Below are positions 1 to 11,920 of a DNA stretch of 64,000 nt, piece after piece (position 1 is the first letter of the stretch; each line of letters opens with the position of its first letter). Made by a program: the position numbers and the translations under genes. Below the pieces are notes generated by a model. That model was not told where the DNA came from. It made no database searches and worked only from the letters and a program-made list of their open reading frames with translations. The stretch comes from Heracleum sosnowskyi (lineage: Eukaryota > Streptophyta > Magnoliopsida > Apiales > Apiaceae), in contig CM061238.1 in NCBI GenBank assembly GCA_030848705.1, forward strand, positions 62,163,133 to 62,227,132, in the 5' to 3' direction.

Positions 1-169
1 AATGGCCTGCTTCAATTTTTCCCCATTTTCCTTGTACAGCTCCCTTTAGAGGTAAACGTAATCGGGCGTCCCCTTGGTATCTGCTCCGATTCAGGCACGG
101 ACAGGTCCAAATGAAGTTTTCTGTAATTCTATAAACCCATAGGGTCAAACTACGAGAAAATATCCACAA
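1..169. repeat. First monomer (m1), 169 bp
   Basis: The window starts at phase 1. This B-like monomer carries T8 and C37, and an extra base gives CCCCTTGG instead of CCCTTGG or CCCCTGG. It also has a private C to G at phase 104 (ACAGGTCC). It is not part of the 12-monomer unit that begins at 170, since the matching place before the second copy (2017) holds a standard monomer. Confidence 0.85.
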
Positions 170-2184
170 AATGGCCCGCTTCAATTTTTCCCCATTTTCC
201 TTGTATAGCTCCCTTTATAGGTAAACGTAATCGGGCGTCCCCTGGTATGTGCTCCGATTCAGGCACGGACAGCTTCAAATGAAGTTTTCTGCAATTCTAT
301 AAACCCATAGGGTCATACTACGAGAAAATATCCACAAAATGGCCCGCTTCAATTTTTCCCCATTTTCCTTGTATAGCTCCCTTTAGAGGTAAACGTAATC
401 GGGCGTCCCCTGGTATGTGCTCTGATTCAGGCACGGACAGCTTCAAATGAAGTTTTCTGCAATTCTATAAACCCATAGGGTCAAACTACGAGAAAATATC
501 CACAAAATGGCCTGCTTCAATTTTTCCCCATTTTCCTTGTATAGCTCCCTTTAGAGGTAAACGTAATCGGACGTCCCCTGGTATCTGCTCCGATTCAGGC
601 ACGGACAGCTCCAAATGAAGTTTTCTGTAATTCTATAAACCCATAGGGTCAAACTACGAGAAAATATCCACAAACTGGCCTGCTTCAATTTTTCCCCATT
701 TTCCTTGTACAGCTCCCTTTAGAGGTAAACGTAATCGGGCGTCCCCTGGTATCTGCTCCGATTCAGGCACGGACAGCTCCAAATGAAGTTTTCTGTAATT
801 CTATAAACCCATAGGGTCAAACTACGAGAAAATATCCACAAAATGGCCCGCTTCAATTTTTCCCCATTTTCCTTGTATAGCTCCCTTTATAGGTAAACGT
901 AATTGGGCGTCCCCTGGTATGTGCTCCGATTCAGGCACGGACAGCTTCAAATGAAGTTTTCTGCAATTCTATAAACCCATAGGGTCAAACTACGAGAAAA
1001 TATCCACAAAATGGCCCGCTTCAATTTTTCCCCATTTTCCTTGTATAGCTCCCTTTAGAGGTAAACGTAATCGGGCGTCCCCTGGTATCTGCTCCGATTC
1101 AGGCACGGACAGCTCCAAATGAAGTTTTCTGTAATTCTATAAAGCCATAGGGTCAAACTAAGAGAAAATATACACAAAATGGCCCGCTTCAATTTCTCCC
1201 CATTTTCCTTGTATAGCTCCCTTTAGAGGTAAACGTAATCGGGCGTCCCCTGGTATTTTCTCCGATTCAGGCACGGACAGCTCCAAATGAAGTTTTCTGT
1301 AATTCTATAAACCCATAGGGTCAAACTACGTGAAAATATCCACAAAATGGCCCGCTTCAATTTTCCCCCATTTTCCTTGTATAGCTCCCTTTAGAGGTAA
1401 ACGTAATCGGGCGTCCCTGGTATCTGCTCCGATTCAGGCACGGACAGCTCCAAATGAAGTTTTCTGTAATTCTATAAACCCATAGGGTCAAACTACGAGA
1501 AAATATCCACAAAATGGCCTGCTTCAATTTTTCCCCATTTTCCTTGTACAGCTCCCTTTAGAGGTAAACGTAATCGGGCATCCCTTGGTATCTGCTCCGA
1601 TTCAGGCACGGACAGCTCCAAATGAAGTTTTCTGTAATTCTATAAACCCATAGGGTCAAACTACGAGAAAATATCCACAAAATGGCCCGCTTCAATTTTT
1701 CCCCATTTTCCTTGTATAGCTCCCTTTATAGGTAAACGTAATCGGGCGTCCCCTGGTATGTGCTCCGATTCAGGCACGGACAGCTTCAAATGAAGTTTTC
1801 TGTAATTCTATAAACCCATAGGGTCAAACTACGAGAAAATATCCACAAAATGGCCCGCTTCAATTTTTCCCCATTTTCCTTGTATAGCTCCCTTTATAGG
1901 TAAACGTAATCGGGCGTCCCCTGGTATGTGCTCCGATTCAGGCACGGACAGCTTCAAATGAAGTTTTCTGCAATTCTATAAACCCATAGGGTCAAACTAC
2001 GAGAAAATATCCACAAAATGGCCCGCTTCAATTTTTCCCCATTTTCCTTGTATAGCTCCCTTTAGAGGTAAACGTAATCGGGCGTCCCCTGGTATCTGCT
2101 CCGATTCAGGCACGGACAGCTCCAAATGAAGTTTTCTGTAATTCTATAAACCCATAGGGTCAAACTACGAGAAAATATCCACAA
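170..2184. repeat. 12-monomer HOR, copy 1 (m2-m13)
   Basis: Order: Tc with GGTCATAC, S/T hybrid with CTCTGATT and G80, S-like with T8, P starting ACTGGCC, Tc, S ending AAAGCCAT with AAGAGAAAATATACAC, a TTTCTCCCC monomer with TATTTTCTCC, C with the short GCGTCCCTGG (one base missing near 1411), B with A68, Tt, Tc, S. The same order and the same private marks recur from 2185. Marks at 311, 1141 and 1252 recur at 2326, 3153 and 3264, offsets 2015 and 2012, explained by one 1-base and one 3-base deletion. Confidence 0.9.
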
Positions 2185-4196
2185 AATGGCCCGCTTCAAT
2201 TTTTCCCCATTTTCCTTGTATAGCTCCCTTTATAGGTAAACGTAATCGGGCGTCCCCTGGTATGTGCTCCGATTCAGGCACGGACAGCTTCAAATGAAGT
2301 TTTCTGCAATTCTATAAACCCATAGGGTCATACTACGAGAAAATATCCACAAAATGGCCCGCTTCAATTTTTCCCCATTTTCCTTGTATAGCTCCCTTTA
2401 GAGGTAAACGTAATCGGGCGTCCCCTGGTATGTGCTCTGATTCAGGCACGGACAGCTTCAAATGAAGTTTTCTGCAATTCTATAAACCCATAGGGTCAAA
2501 CTACGAGAAAATATCCACAAAATGGCCCGCTTCAATTTTTCCCCATTTTCCTTGTATAACTCCCTTTAGAGGTAAACGTAATCGGGCGTCCCCTGGTATC
2601 TGCTCCGATTCAGGCACGGACAGCTCCAAATGAAGTTTTCTGTAATTCTATAAACCCATAGGGTCAAACTACGAGAAAATATCCACAAACTGGCCTGCTT
2701 CAATTTTTCCCCATTTTCCTTGTACAGCTCCCTTTAGAGGTAAACGTAATCGGGCGTCCCCTGGTATCTGCTCCGATTCAGGCACGGACAGCTCCAAATG
2801 AAGTTTTCTGTAATTCTATAAACCCATAGGGTCAAACTACGAGAAAATATCCACAAAATGGCCCGCTTCAATTTTTCCCCATTTTCCTTGTATAGCTCCC
2901 TTTATAGGTAAACGTAATCGGGCGTCCCCTGGTATGTGCTCCGATTCAGGCACGGACAGCTTCAAATGAAGTTTTCTGCAATTCTATAAACCCATAGGGT
3001 CAAACTACGAGAAAATATCCACAAAATGGCCCGCTTCAATTTTTCCCCATTTTTCTTGTATAGCTCCCTTTAGAGGTAAACGTGAGGCGTCCCCTGGTAT
3101 CTGCTCCGATTCAGGCACGGACAGCTCCAAATGAAGTTTTCTGTAATTCTATAAAGCCATAGGGTCAAACTAAGAGAAAATATACACAAAATGGCCCGCT
3201 TCAATTTCTCCCCATTTTCCTTGTATAGCTCCCTTTAGAGGTAAACGTAATCGGGCGTCCCCTGGTATTTTCTCCGATTCAGGCACGGACAGCTCCAAAT
3301 GAAGTTTTCTGTAATTCTATAAACCCATAGGGTCAAACTACGTGAAAATATCCACAAAATGGCCCGCTTCAATTTTCCCCCATTTTCCTTGTATAGCTCC
3401 CTTTAGAGGTAAACGTAATCGGGCGTCCCTGGTATCTGCTCCGATTCAGGCACGGACAGCTCCAAATGAAGTTTTCTGTAATTCTATAAACCCATAGGGT
3501 CAAACTACGAGAAAATATCCACAAAATGGCCTGCTTCAATTTTCCCCCATTTTCCTTGTACAGCTCCCTTTAGAGGTAAACGTAATCGGGCATCCCTTGG
3601 TATCTGCTCCGATTCAGGCACGGACAGCTCCAAATGAAGTTTTCTGTAATTCTATACACCCATAGGGTCAAACTACGAGAAAATATCCACAAAATGGCCC
3701 GCTTCAATTTTTCCCCATTTTCCTTGTATAGCTCCCTTTATAGGTAAACGTAATCGGGCGTCCCCTGGTATGTGCTCCGATTCAGGCACGGACAGCTTCA
3801 AATGAAGTTTTCTGTAATTCTATAAACCCATAGGGTCAAACTACGAGAAAATATCCACAAAATGGCCCGCTTCAATTTTTCCCCATTTTCCTTGTATAGC
3901 TCCCTTTATAGGTAAACGTAATCGGGCGTCCCCTGTTATGTGCTCCGATTCAGGCACGGACAGCTTCAAATGAAGTTTTCTGCAATTCTATAAACCCATA
4001 GGGTCAAACTACGAGAAAATATCCACAAAATGGCCCGCTTCAATTTTTCCCCATTTTCCTTGTATAGCTCCCTTTAGAGGTAAACGTAATCGGGCGTCCC
4101 CTGGTATCTGCTCCGATTCAGGCACGGACAGCTCCAAATGAAGTTTTCTGTAATTCTATAAACCCATAGGGTCAAACTACGAGAAAATATCCACAA
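2185..4196. repeat. 12-monomer HOR, copy 2 (m14-m25)
   Basis: This repeats the order of 170-2184 with a few substitutions (for example TATAACTCC near 2557 and CTGTTATG near 3934). A compound deletion near 3084 turns CGTAATCGGGCG into CGTGAGGCG, three bases shorter. The shared one-base deletion in GCGTCCCTGG (about 3428) shows that this lesion arose before the duplication. The unit ends where m26, a K-class monomer with A68, breaks the match. Confidence 0.9.
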
Positions 4197-5033
4197 ACTG
4201 GCCTGCTTCAATTTTTCCCCATTTTCCTTGTACAGCTCCCTTTAGAGGTAAACGTAATCGGGCATCCCCTGGTATCTGCTCCGATTCAGGCACGGACATC
4301 TCCAAATGAAGTTTTCTGTAATTCTATAAACCCATAGGGTCAAACTACGAGAAAATATCCACAAAATGGACCGCTTCAATTTTCCCCCATTTTCCTTGTA
4401 TAGCTCCCTTTAGAGGTAAACGTAATCGGGCGTCCCCTGGTATCTGCTCCGATTTAGGCACGGACAGCTCCAAATGAAGTTTTCTGTAATTCTATAAACC
4501 CATAGGGTCAAACTACGAGAAAATATACACAAAATGGCCCGCTTCAATTTCCCCCCATTTTCCTTGTATAGCTCCCTTTAGAGGTAAACGTAATCGGGCG
4601 TCCCCTGGTATCTGCTCCGATTCAGGCACGGACAGCTCCAAAGGAAGTTTTCTGTAATTCTACCCATAGGGTCAAACTACGTGAAAATATCCACAAAATG
4701 GCCCGCTTCAATTTTCCCCCATTTTCCTTGTATAGCTCCCTTTAGAGGTAAACGTAATCGGGCGTCCCCTGGTATCTGCTCCGATTCAGGCACGGACAGC
4801 TCCAAATGAAGTTTTCTGTAATTCTATAAATCCATAGGGTCAAACTACGAGAAAATATCCACAAAATGGCCTGCTTCAATTTTTCCCCATTTTCCTTGTA
4901 CAGCTCCCTTTAGAGGTAAACGTAATCGGGCGTCCCCTTGGTATCTGCTCCGATTCAGGCACGGACAGCTCCAAATGAAGTTTTCTGTAATTCTATAAAC
5001 CCATAGGGTCAAACTACGAGAAAATATCCACAA
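4197..5033. repeat. Linker cassette K-C-D-C-B (m26-m30)
   Basis: Five monomers between 12-mer copies: K with GGGCATCCCC, a C monomer starting TGGACCGC with GATTTAGG, a D monomer, a C monomer entered through ACGTGAAA, and a B monomer. m28 has lost four bases near 4662 (TCTATAAACCC becomes TCTACCC) and m30 has one extra base (CCCCTTGG near 4935). The same cassette order recurs near 15.6, 18.5 and 27.0 kb, so it looks like part of an older repeat unit. Confidence 0.8.
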
Positions 5034-6712
5034 AATGGCCCTCTTCAATTTTTCCCCATTTTCCTTGTATAGCTCCCTTTATAGGTAAACGTAATCGGGC
5101 GTCCCCTGGTATGTGCTCCGATTCAGGCACGGACAGCTTCAAATGAAGTTTTCTGCAATTCTATAAACCCATAGGGTCATACTACGAGAAAATATCCACA
5201 AAATGGCCCGCTTCAATTTTTCCCCATTTTCCTTGTATAGCTCCCTTTAGAGGTAAACGTAATCGGGCGTCCCCTGGTATGTGCTCGGATTCAGGCACGG
5301 ACAGCTTCAAATGAAGTTTTCTGCAATTCTATAAACCCATAGGGTCAAACTACGAGAAAATATCCACAAAATGGCCCGCTTCAATTTTTCCCCATTTTCC
5401 TTGTATAGCTCCCTTTAGAGATAAACGTAATCGGGCGTCCCCTGGTATCTGCTCCGATTCAGGCACGGACAGCTCCAAATGAAGTTTTCTGTAATTCTAT
5501 AAACCCATAGGGTCAAACTACGAGAAAATATCCACAAACTGGCCTGCTTCAATTTTTCCCCATTTTCCTTGTACAGCTCCCTTTAGAGGTAAACGTAATC
5601 GGGCGTCCCCTGGTATCTGCTCCGATTCAGGAACGGACAGCTCCAAATGAAGTTTTCTGTAATTCTATAAACCCATAGGGTCAAACTACGAGAAAATATC
5701 CACAAAATGGCCCGCTTCAATTTTTCCCCATTTTCCTTGTATAGCTCCCTTTAGAGGTAAACGTAATCGGGCGTCCCCTGGTATTTTCTCCGATTCAGGC
5801 ACGGACAGCTCCAAATGAAGTTTTCTGTAATTCTATAAACCCATAGGGTCAAACTACGTGAAAATATCCACAAAATGGCCCGCTTCAATTTTCCCCCATT
5901 TTCCTTGTATAGCTCCCTTTAGAGGTAAACGTAATCGGGCGTCCCTGGTATCTGCTCCGATTCAGGCACGGACAGCTCCAAATGAAGTTTTCTGTAATTC
6001 TATAAACCCATAGGGTCAAACTACGAGAAAATATCCACAAAATGGCCTGCTTCAATTTTTCCCCATTTTCCTTGTACAGCTCCCTTTAGAGGTAAACGTA
6101 ATCGGGCATCCCTTGGTATCTGCTCCGATTCAGGCACGGACAGCTCCAAATGAAGTTTTCTGTAATTCTATAAACCCATAGGGTCAAACTACGAGAAAAT
6201 ATCCACAAAATGGCCCGCTTTAATTTTTCCCCATTTTCCTTGTATAGCTCCCTTTATAGGTAAACGTAATCGGGCGTCCCCTGGTATGTGCTCCGATTCA
6301 GGCACGGACAGCTTCAAATGAAGTTTTCTGTAATTCTATAAACCCATAGGGTCAAACTACGAGAAAATATCCACAAAATGGCCCGCTTCAATTTTTCCCC
6401 ATTTTCCTTGTATAGCTCCCTTTATAGGTAAACGTAATCGGGCGTCCCCTGGTATGTGCTCCGATTCAGGCACGGACAGCTTCAAATGAAGTTTTCTGCA
6501 ATTCTATAAACCCATAGGGTCAAACTACGAGAAAATATCCACAAAATGGCCCGCTTCAATTTTTCCCCATTTTCCTTGTATAGCTCCCTTTAGAGGTAAA
6601 CGTAATCGGGCGTCCCCTGGTATCTGCTCCGATTCAGGCACGGACAGCTCCAAATGAAGTTTTCTGTAATTCTATAAACCCATAGGGTCAAACTACGAGA
6701 AAATATCCACAA
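5034..6712. repeat. 12-monomer HOR, copy 3, reduced to 10 (m31-m40)
   Basis: The copy begins with the GGTCATAC mark (5175) and carries TATTTTCTCC (5780) and GCGTCCCTGG (about 5944) as in copies 1 and 2. Between marks it is two monomers shorter: m35 (5706) has the head of a standard monomer and the TATTTTCTCC tail of the eighth position. The simplest reading is a two-monomer deletion by in-register exchange, with the joint inside m35. The lesion is not shared with the other copies. Confidence 0.85.
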
Positions 6713-7048
6713 ACTGGCCCGCTTCAATTTTCCCCCATTTTCCTTGTATAGCTCCCTTTAGAGGTAAACGTAATCGGGCGTCCCCTGGTATCTGCTCCGA
6801 TTCAGGCACGGACAGCTCCAAATGAAGTTTTCTGTAATTCTATAAATCCATAGGGTCAAACTACGAGAAAATATACACAAAATGGCCCGCTTCAATTTCC
6901 CCCCATTTTCCTTGTATAGCTCCCTTTAGAGGTAAACGTAATCGGGCGTCCCCTGGTATCTGCTCCGATTCAGGCACGGACAGCTCCAAATGAAGTTTTC
7001 TGTAATTCTATAAACCCATAGGGTCAAACTACGTGAAAATATCCACAA
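6713..7048. repeat. C-D linker (m41-m42)
   Basis: Two monomers, a C type starting ACTGGCCCGC and a D type that ends in ACGTGAAA, lead into the 8-monomer family. They resemble the end of the K-C-D-C-B cassette with the K monomer lost or merged. Confidence 0.7.
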
Positions 7049-8056
7049 AATGGCCCGCTTCAATTTTCCCCCATTTTCCTTGTATAGCTCCCTTTAGAGG
7101 TAAACGTAATCGGGCGTCCCCTGGTATCTGCTCCGATTCAGGCACGGACAGCTCCAAATGAAGTTTTCTGTAATTCTATAAACCCATAGGGTCAAACTAC
7201 GAGAAAATATCCACAAAATGGCCCGCTTCAATTTTCCCCCATTTTCCTTGTACAGCTCCCTTTAGAGGTAAACGTAATCGGGCGTCCCTTGGTATCTGCT
7301 CCGATTCAGGCACGGACAGCTCCAAATGAAGTTTTCTGTAATTCTATAAACCCATAGGGTCAAACTACGAGAAAATATCCACAAAATGGCCCGCTTCAAT
7401 TTTTCCCCATTTTCCTTGTATAGCTCCCTTTATAGGTAAACGTAATCGGGCGTCCCCTGGTATGTGCTCCGATTCAGGCACGGACAGCTTCAAATGAAGT
7501 TTTCTGTAATTCTATAAACCCATAGGGTCAAACTACGAGAAAATATCCACAAAATGGCCCGCTTCAATTTTTCCCCATTTTCCTTGTATAGCTCCCTTTA
7601 TAGGTAAACGTAATCGGGCGTCCCCTGGTATGTGCTCCGATTCAGGCACGGACAGCTTCAAATGAAGTTTTCTGCAATTCTATAAACCCATAGGGTCAAA
7701 CTACGAGAAAATATACACAAAATGGCCCGCTTCAATTTTTCCCCATTTTCCTTGTATAGCTCCCTTTAGAGGTAAACGTAATCGGGCGTCCCCTGGTATC
7801 TGCTCCGATTCAGGCACGGACAGCTCCAAATGAAGTTTTCTGTAATTCTATAAACCCATAGGGTCAAACTACGAGAAAATATACACAAAATGGCCCGCTT
7901 CAATTTTTCCCCATTTTCCTTGTACAGCTCCCTTTAGAGGTAAACGTAATCGGGCGTCCCCTGGTATCTGCTCCGATTCAGGCACGGACAGCTCCAAATG
8001 AAGTTTTCTGTAATTCTATAAACCCATAGGGTCAAACTACGAGAAAATATCCACAA

Positions 8057-8224
8057 AATGGCCCGCTTCAATTTTTCCCCATTTTCCTTGTATAGCTCCC
8101 TTTAGAGGTAAACGTAATCGGGCGTCCCCTGGTATCTGCTCCGATTCAGGCACGGACAGCTTCAAATGAAGTTTTCTGCAATTCTATAAACCCATAGGGT
8201 CAAACTACGAGAAAATATCCACAA
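8057..8224. repeat. Hybrid monomer m49 (S head, T-class tail)
   Basis: The left half has G49 and C80 like standard monomers, while phases 106 and 123 are T and C as in Tc monomers (GCTTCAAATG ... CTGCAATT). The switch lies between phases 81 and 105. This is the product expected of an exchange or conversion tract between two monomer classes aligned in register. Confidence 0.8.
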
Positions 8225-8239
8225 AATGGCCCGCTTCAA

Positions 8240-8257
8240 TTTTTCCCCATTTTCCTT
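8240..8257 (+). other. Pyrimidine-rich block of the monomer (shown in m50)
   Basis: Phases 16-33 are 17 pyrimidines and one A. The block is present in every monomer and is where the C, D and extra-C variants arise: TTTTTCCCC becomes TTTTCCCCC, TTTCCCCCC or, near the right end, TTTCCCCCCC. A strand-asymmetric tract of this kind recurs about 381 times in the window. It could influence nucleosome phasing or form non-B structure, but that is inference. Confidence 0.7.
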
Positions 8258-8283
8258 GTATAGCTCCCTTTAGAGGTAAACGT

Positions 8284-8314
8284 AATCGGGCGTCCCCTGG
8301 TATCTGCTCCGATT
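8284..8314 (+). other. Dyad AATCGG/CCGATT within the monomer (shown in m50)
   Basis: Phases 60-65 (AATCGG) and 85-90 (CCGATT) are perfect inverted repeats separated by 19 bases, with a possible G-T wobble extending the stem by one. The dyad is present in almost every monomer. The common CTCTGATT variant (C86 to T) converts a G-C pair to G-T. Short dyads are frequent in centromeric satellites and have been linked to non-B DNA, but no function can be read from the sequence. Confidence 0.55.
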
Positions 8315-8357
8315 CAGGCACGGACAGCTCCAAATGAAGTTTTCTGTAATTCTATAA

Positions 8358-8368
8358 ACCCATAGGGT
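8358..8368 (+). other. ACCC-ATA-GGGT mini-dyad (shown in m50)
   Basis: Phases 134-144 form a four-base inverted repeat (ACCC/GGGT) around ATA. The flanking TAAACCC equals one permuted unit of the plant telomere repeat and ATAGGGT is one base off the opposite-strand unit. The motif is very well conserved across the array; the few exceptions include CATATGG (18108, 21468) and CATAAGG (40601, 44297, 47657). A single heptamer is likely chance; I annotate only the dyad. Confidence 0.45.
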
Positions 8369-9232
8369 CAAACTACGAGAAAATATCCACAAAATGGCCC
8401 GCTTCAATTTTTCCCCATTTTCCTTGTATAGCTCCCTTTAGAGGTAAACGTAATCGGGCGTCCCTTGGTATCTGCTCCGATTCAGGCACGGACAGCTCCA
8501 AATGAAGTTTTCTGTAATTCTATAAACCCATAGGGTCAAACTACGAGAAAATATCCACAAAATGGCCCGCTTCAATTTTTCCCCATTTTCCTTGTATAGC
8601 TCCCTTTATAGGTAAACGTAATCGGGCGTCCCCTGGTATGTGCTCCGATTCAGGCACGGACAGCTTCAAATGAAGTTTTCTGCAATTCTATAAACCCATA
8701 GGGTTAAACTACGAGAAAATATACACAAAATGGCCCGCTTCAATTTTTCCCCATTTTCCTTGTACAGCTCCCTTTAGAGGTAAACGTAATCGGGCGTCCC
8801 CTGGTATCTGCTCCGATTCAGGCACGGACAGCTCCAAATGAAGTTTTCTGTAATTCTATAAACCCATAGGGTCAAACTACGAGAAAATATCCACAAAATG
8901 GCCCGCTTAAATTTTTCCCCATTTTCCTTGTATAGCTCCCTTTATAGGTAAACGTAATCGGGCGTCCCCTGGTATGTGCTCCGATTCAGGCACGGACAGC
9001 TTCAAATGAAGTTTTCTGCAATTCTATAAACCCATAGGGTCAAACTACGAGAAAATATCCACAAAATGGCCCGCTTCAATTTTTCCCCATTTTCCTTGTA
9101 TAGCTCCCTTTAGAGGTAAAAGTAATCGGGCGTCCCCTGGTATCTGCTCCGATTCAGGCACGGACAGCTCCAAATGAAGTTTTCTGTAATTCTATAAACC
9201 CATAGGGTCAAACTACGTGAAAATATCCACAA

Positions 9233-10576
9233 AATGGCCCGCTTCAATTTTCCCCCATTTTCCTTGTATAGCTCCCTTTAGAGGTAAACGTAATCGGGCG
9301 TCCCCTGGTATCTGCTCCGATTCAGGCACGGACAGCTCCAAATGAAGTTTTCTGTAATTCTATAAACCCATAGGGTCAAACTACGAGAAAATATCCACAA
9401 AATGGCCTGCTTCAATTTTTCCCCATTTTCCTTGTACAGCTCCCTTTAGAGGTAAACGTAATCGGGCGTCCCTTGGTATCTGCTCCGATTCAGGCACGGA
9501 CAGCTCCAAATGAAGTTTTCTGTAATTCTATAAACCCATAGGGTCAAACTACGAGAAAATATCCACAAAATGGCCCGCTTCAATTTTTCCCCATTTTCCT
9601 TGTATAGCTCCCTTTATAGGTAAACGTAATCGGGCGTCCCCTGGTATGTGCTCCGATTCAGGCACGGACAGCTTCAAATGAAGTTTTCTGTAATTCTATA
9701 AACCCATAGGGTCAAACTACGAGAAACTATCCACAAAATGGCCCGCTTCAATTTTTCCCCATTTTCCTTGTATAGCTCCCTTTATAGGTAAACGTAATCG
9801 GGCGTCCCCTGGTATGTGCTCCGATTCAGGCACGGACAGCTTCAAATGAAGTTTTCTGCAATTCTATAAACCCATAGGGTCAAACTACGAGAAAATATAC
9901 ACAAAATGGCCCGCTTCAATTTTTCCCCATTTTCCTTGTATAGCTCCCTTTAGAGGTAAACGTAATCGGGCGTCCCCTGGTATCTGCTCCGATTCAGGCA
10001 CGGACAGCTCCAAATGAAGTTTTCTGTAATTCTATAAACCCATAGGGTCAAACTACGAGAAAATATCCACAAAATGGCCCGCTTCAATTTTTCCCCATTT
10101 TCCTTGTACAGCTCCCTTTAGAGGTAAACGTAATCGGGCGTCCCCTGGTATCTGCTCCGATTCAGGCACGGACAGCTCCAAATGAAGTTTTCTGTAATTC
10201 TATAAACCCATAGGGTCAAACTACGAGAAAATATCCACAAAATTGCCCGCTTCAATTTTTCCCCATTTTCCTTGTATAGCTCCCTTTATAGGTAAACGTA
10301 ATCGGGCGTCCCCTGGTATGTGCTCCGATTCAGGCACGGACAGCTTCAAATGAAGTTTTCTGCAATTCTATAAACCCATAGGGTCAAACTACGAGAAAAT
10401 ATCCACAAAATGGCCCGCTTCAATTTTTCCCCATTTTCCTTGTATAGCTCCCTTTAGAGGTAAACGTAATCGGGCGTCCCCTGGTATCTGCTCCGATTCA
10501 GGCACGGACAGCTCCAAATGAAGTTTTCTGTAATTCTATAAACCCATAGGGTCAAACTACGTGAAAATATCCACAA
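9233..10576. repeat. 8-monomer HOR, 1344 bp, copy A (m56-m63)
   Basis: Order: C, B, Tt, Tc (A163), S, P, Tc, S. It starts after one ACGTGAAA mark (9217) and ends with the next (10561), 1344 bases later. This is the cleanest copy of the unit that dominates 7-15 kb. Small private changes include GAGAAACTAT (9721) and AAATTGCCC (10241). Confidence 0.9.
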
Positions 10577-11920
10577 AATGGCCCGCTTCAATTTTCCCCC
10601 ATTTTCCTTGTATAGCTCCCTTTAGAGGTAAACGTAATCGTGCGTCCCCTGGTATCTGCTCCGATTCAGGCACGGACAGCTCCAAATGAAGTTTTCTGTA
10701 ATTCTATAAACCCATAGGGTCAAACTACGAGAAAATATCCACAAAATGGCCTGCTTCAATTTTTCCCCATTTTCCTTGTACAGCTCCCTTTAGAGGTAAA
10801 CGTAATCGGGCGTCCCTTGGTATCTGCTCCGATTCAGGCACGGACAGCTCCAAATGAAGTTTTCTGTAATTCTATAAACCCATAGGGTCAAACTACGAGA
10901 AAATATCCACAAAATGGCCCGCTTCAATTTTTCCCCATTTTCCTTGTATAGCTCCCTTTATAGGTAAACGTAATCGGGCGTCCCCTGGTATGTGCTCCGA
11001 TTCAGGCACGGACAGCTTCAAATGAAGTTTTCTGTAATTCTATAAACCCATAGGGTCAAACTACGAGAAAATATCCACAAAATGGCCCGCTTCAATTTTT
11101 CCCCATTTTCCTTGTATAGCTCCCTTTATAGGTAAACGTAATCGGGCGTCCCCTGGTATGTGCTCCGATTCATGCACGGACAGCTTCAAATGAAGTTTTC
11201 TGCAATTCTATAAACCCATAGGGTCAAACTACGAGAAAATATACACAAAAGGGCCCGCTTCAATTTTTCCCCATTTTCCTTGTATAGCTCCCTTTAGAGG
11301 TAAACGTAATCGGGCGTCCCCTGGTATCTGCTCCGATTCAGGCACGGACAGCTCGAAATGAAGATTTCTGTAATTCTATAAACCCATAGGGTCAAACTAC
11401 GAGAAAATATCCACAAAATGGCCCTCTTCAATTTTTCCCCATTTTCCTTGTACAGCTCCCTTTAGAGGTAAACGTAATCGGGCGTCCCCTGGTATCTGCT
11501 CCGATTCAGGCACGGACAGCTCCAAATGAAGTTTTCTGTAATTCTATAAACCCATAGGGTCAAACTACGAGAAAATATCCACAAAATGGCCCGCTTCAAT
11601 TTTTCCCCATTTTCCTTGTATAGCTCCCTTTATAGGTAAACGTAATCGGGCGTCCCCTGGTATGTGCTCCGATTCAGGCACGGACAGCTTCAAATGAAGT
11701 TTTCTGCAATTCTATAAACCCATAGGGTCAAACTACGAGAAAATATCCACAAAATGGCCCGCTTCAATTTTTCCCCATTTTCCTTGTATAGCTCCCTTTA
11801 GAGGTAAACGTAATCGGGCGTCCCCTGGTATCTGCTCCGATTCAGGCACGGACAGCTCCAAATGAAGTTTTATGTAATTCTATAAACCCATAGGGTCAAA
11901 CTACGAGAAAATATCCACAA
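10577..11920. repeat. 8-monomer HOR, copy B (m64-m71)
   Basis: Same order as the preceding 1344 bases: C, B, Tt, Tc, S, P, Tc, S. The last monomer ends with ACGAGAAA rather than ACGTGAAA and carries TTTTATGTAA (near 11870), a mark shared with m92 in the last copy. Private changes include AAAAGGGCCC (11247) and GCCCTCTTC (11422). Confidence 0.88.

Larger units (their letters stand above)
8225..8392 (+). repeat. Reference monomer (standard S class, m50)
   Basis: This copy matches the majority base at every phase and serves as the numbering reference: phase 1 is base 8225. It runs from AATGGCCCGCTTC through a pyrimidine-rich block (phases 16-33), a GGTAAACGTAATCGGGCG segment (51-68), a GATTCAGGCACGGACAGC segment (87-104), an ATAAACCCATAGGGTC segment (130-145) and an A-rich end (155-168). 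It contains seven CpG dinucleotides, at phases 8, 57, 63, 67, 86, 97 and 152. The length of 168 is divisible by three, but each of the six frames carries a stop in the monomer, so the array cannot maintain a long open frame. Confidence 0.95.
7049..9232. repeat. 13-monomer variant of the 8-monomer HOR (m43-m55)
   Basis: Order: C, P/C with T73, Tt, Tc (A163), S (A163), P, hybrid m49, S, S with T73, Tc, P, Tc, S ending ACGTGAAA. The ACGTGAAA marks at 7033 and 9217 are 2184 bases apart, exactly 13 x 168. It equals the 8-monomer unit expanded by five monomers. m49 (8057) is a clear hybrid: G49 and C80 at its head, T106 and C123 at its tail. Confidence 0.8.

Noticed and set aside
4845..5048. 67-codon open frame on the minus strand
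   Set aside because: It reads satellite DNA from a TTG in m31 back to m29 and exceeds the usual limit only because the extra base near 4935 in m30 shifts the frame past the TTA at phases 46-48. No other monomer supports it and it has no coding features.
8276..8292. CENP-B box
   Set aside because: The segment ending in AATCGGGC has the A and CGGG of the 3' half of the essential pattern, but the TTCG at the required distance is absent (GTAA instead), leaving five of nine essential bases.
8351..8361. TATA-box promoter (CTATAAAC)
   Set aside because: It is TATA-like and present in every monomer, but no initiator, downstream frame or RNA evidence supports a promoter; A/T-rich satellites often contain such strings.
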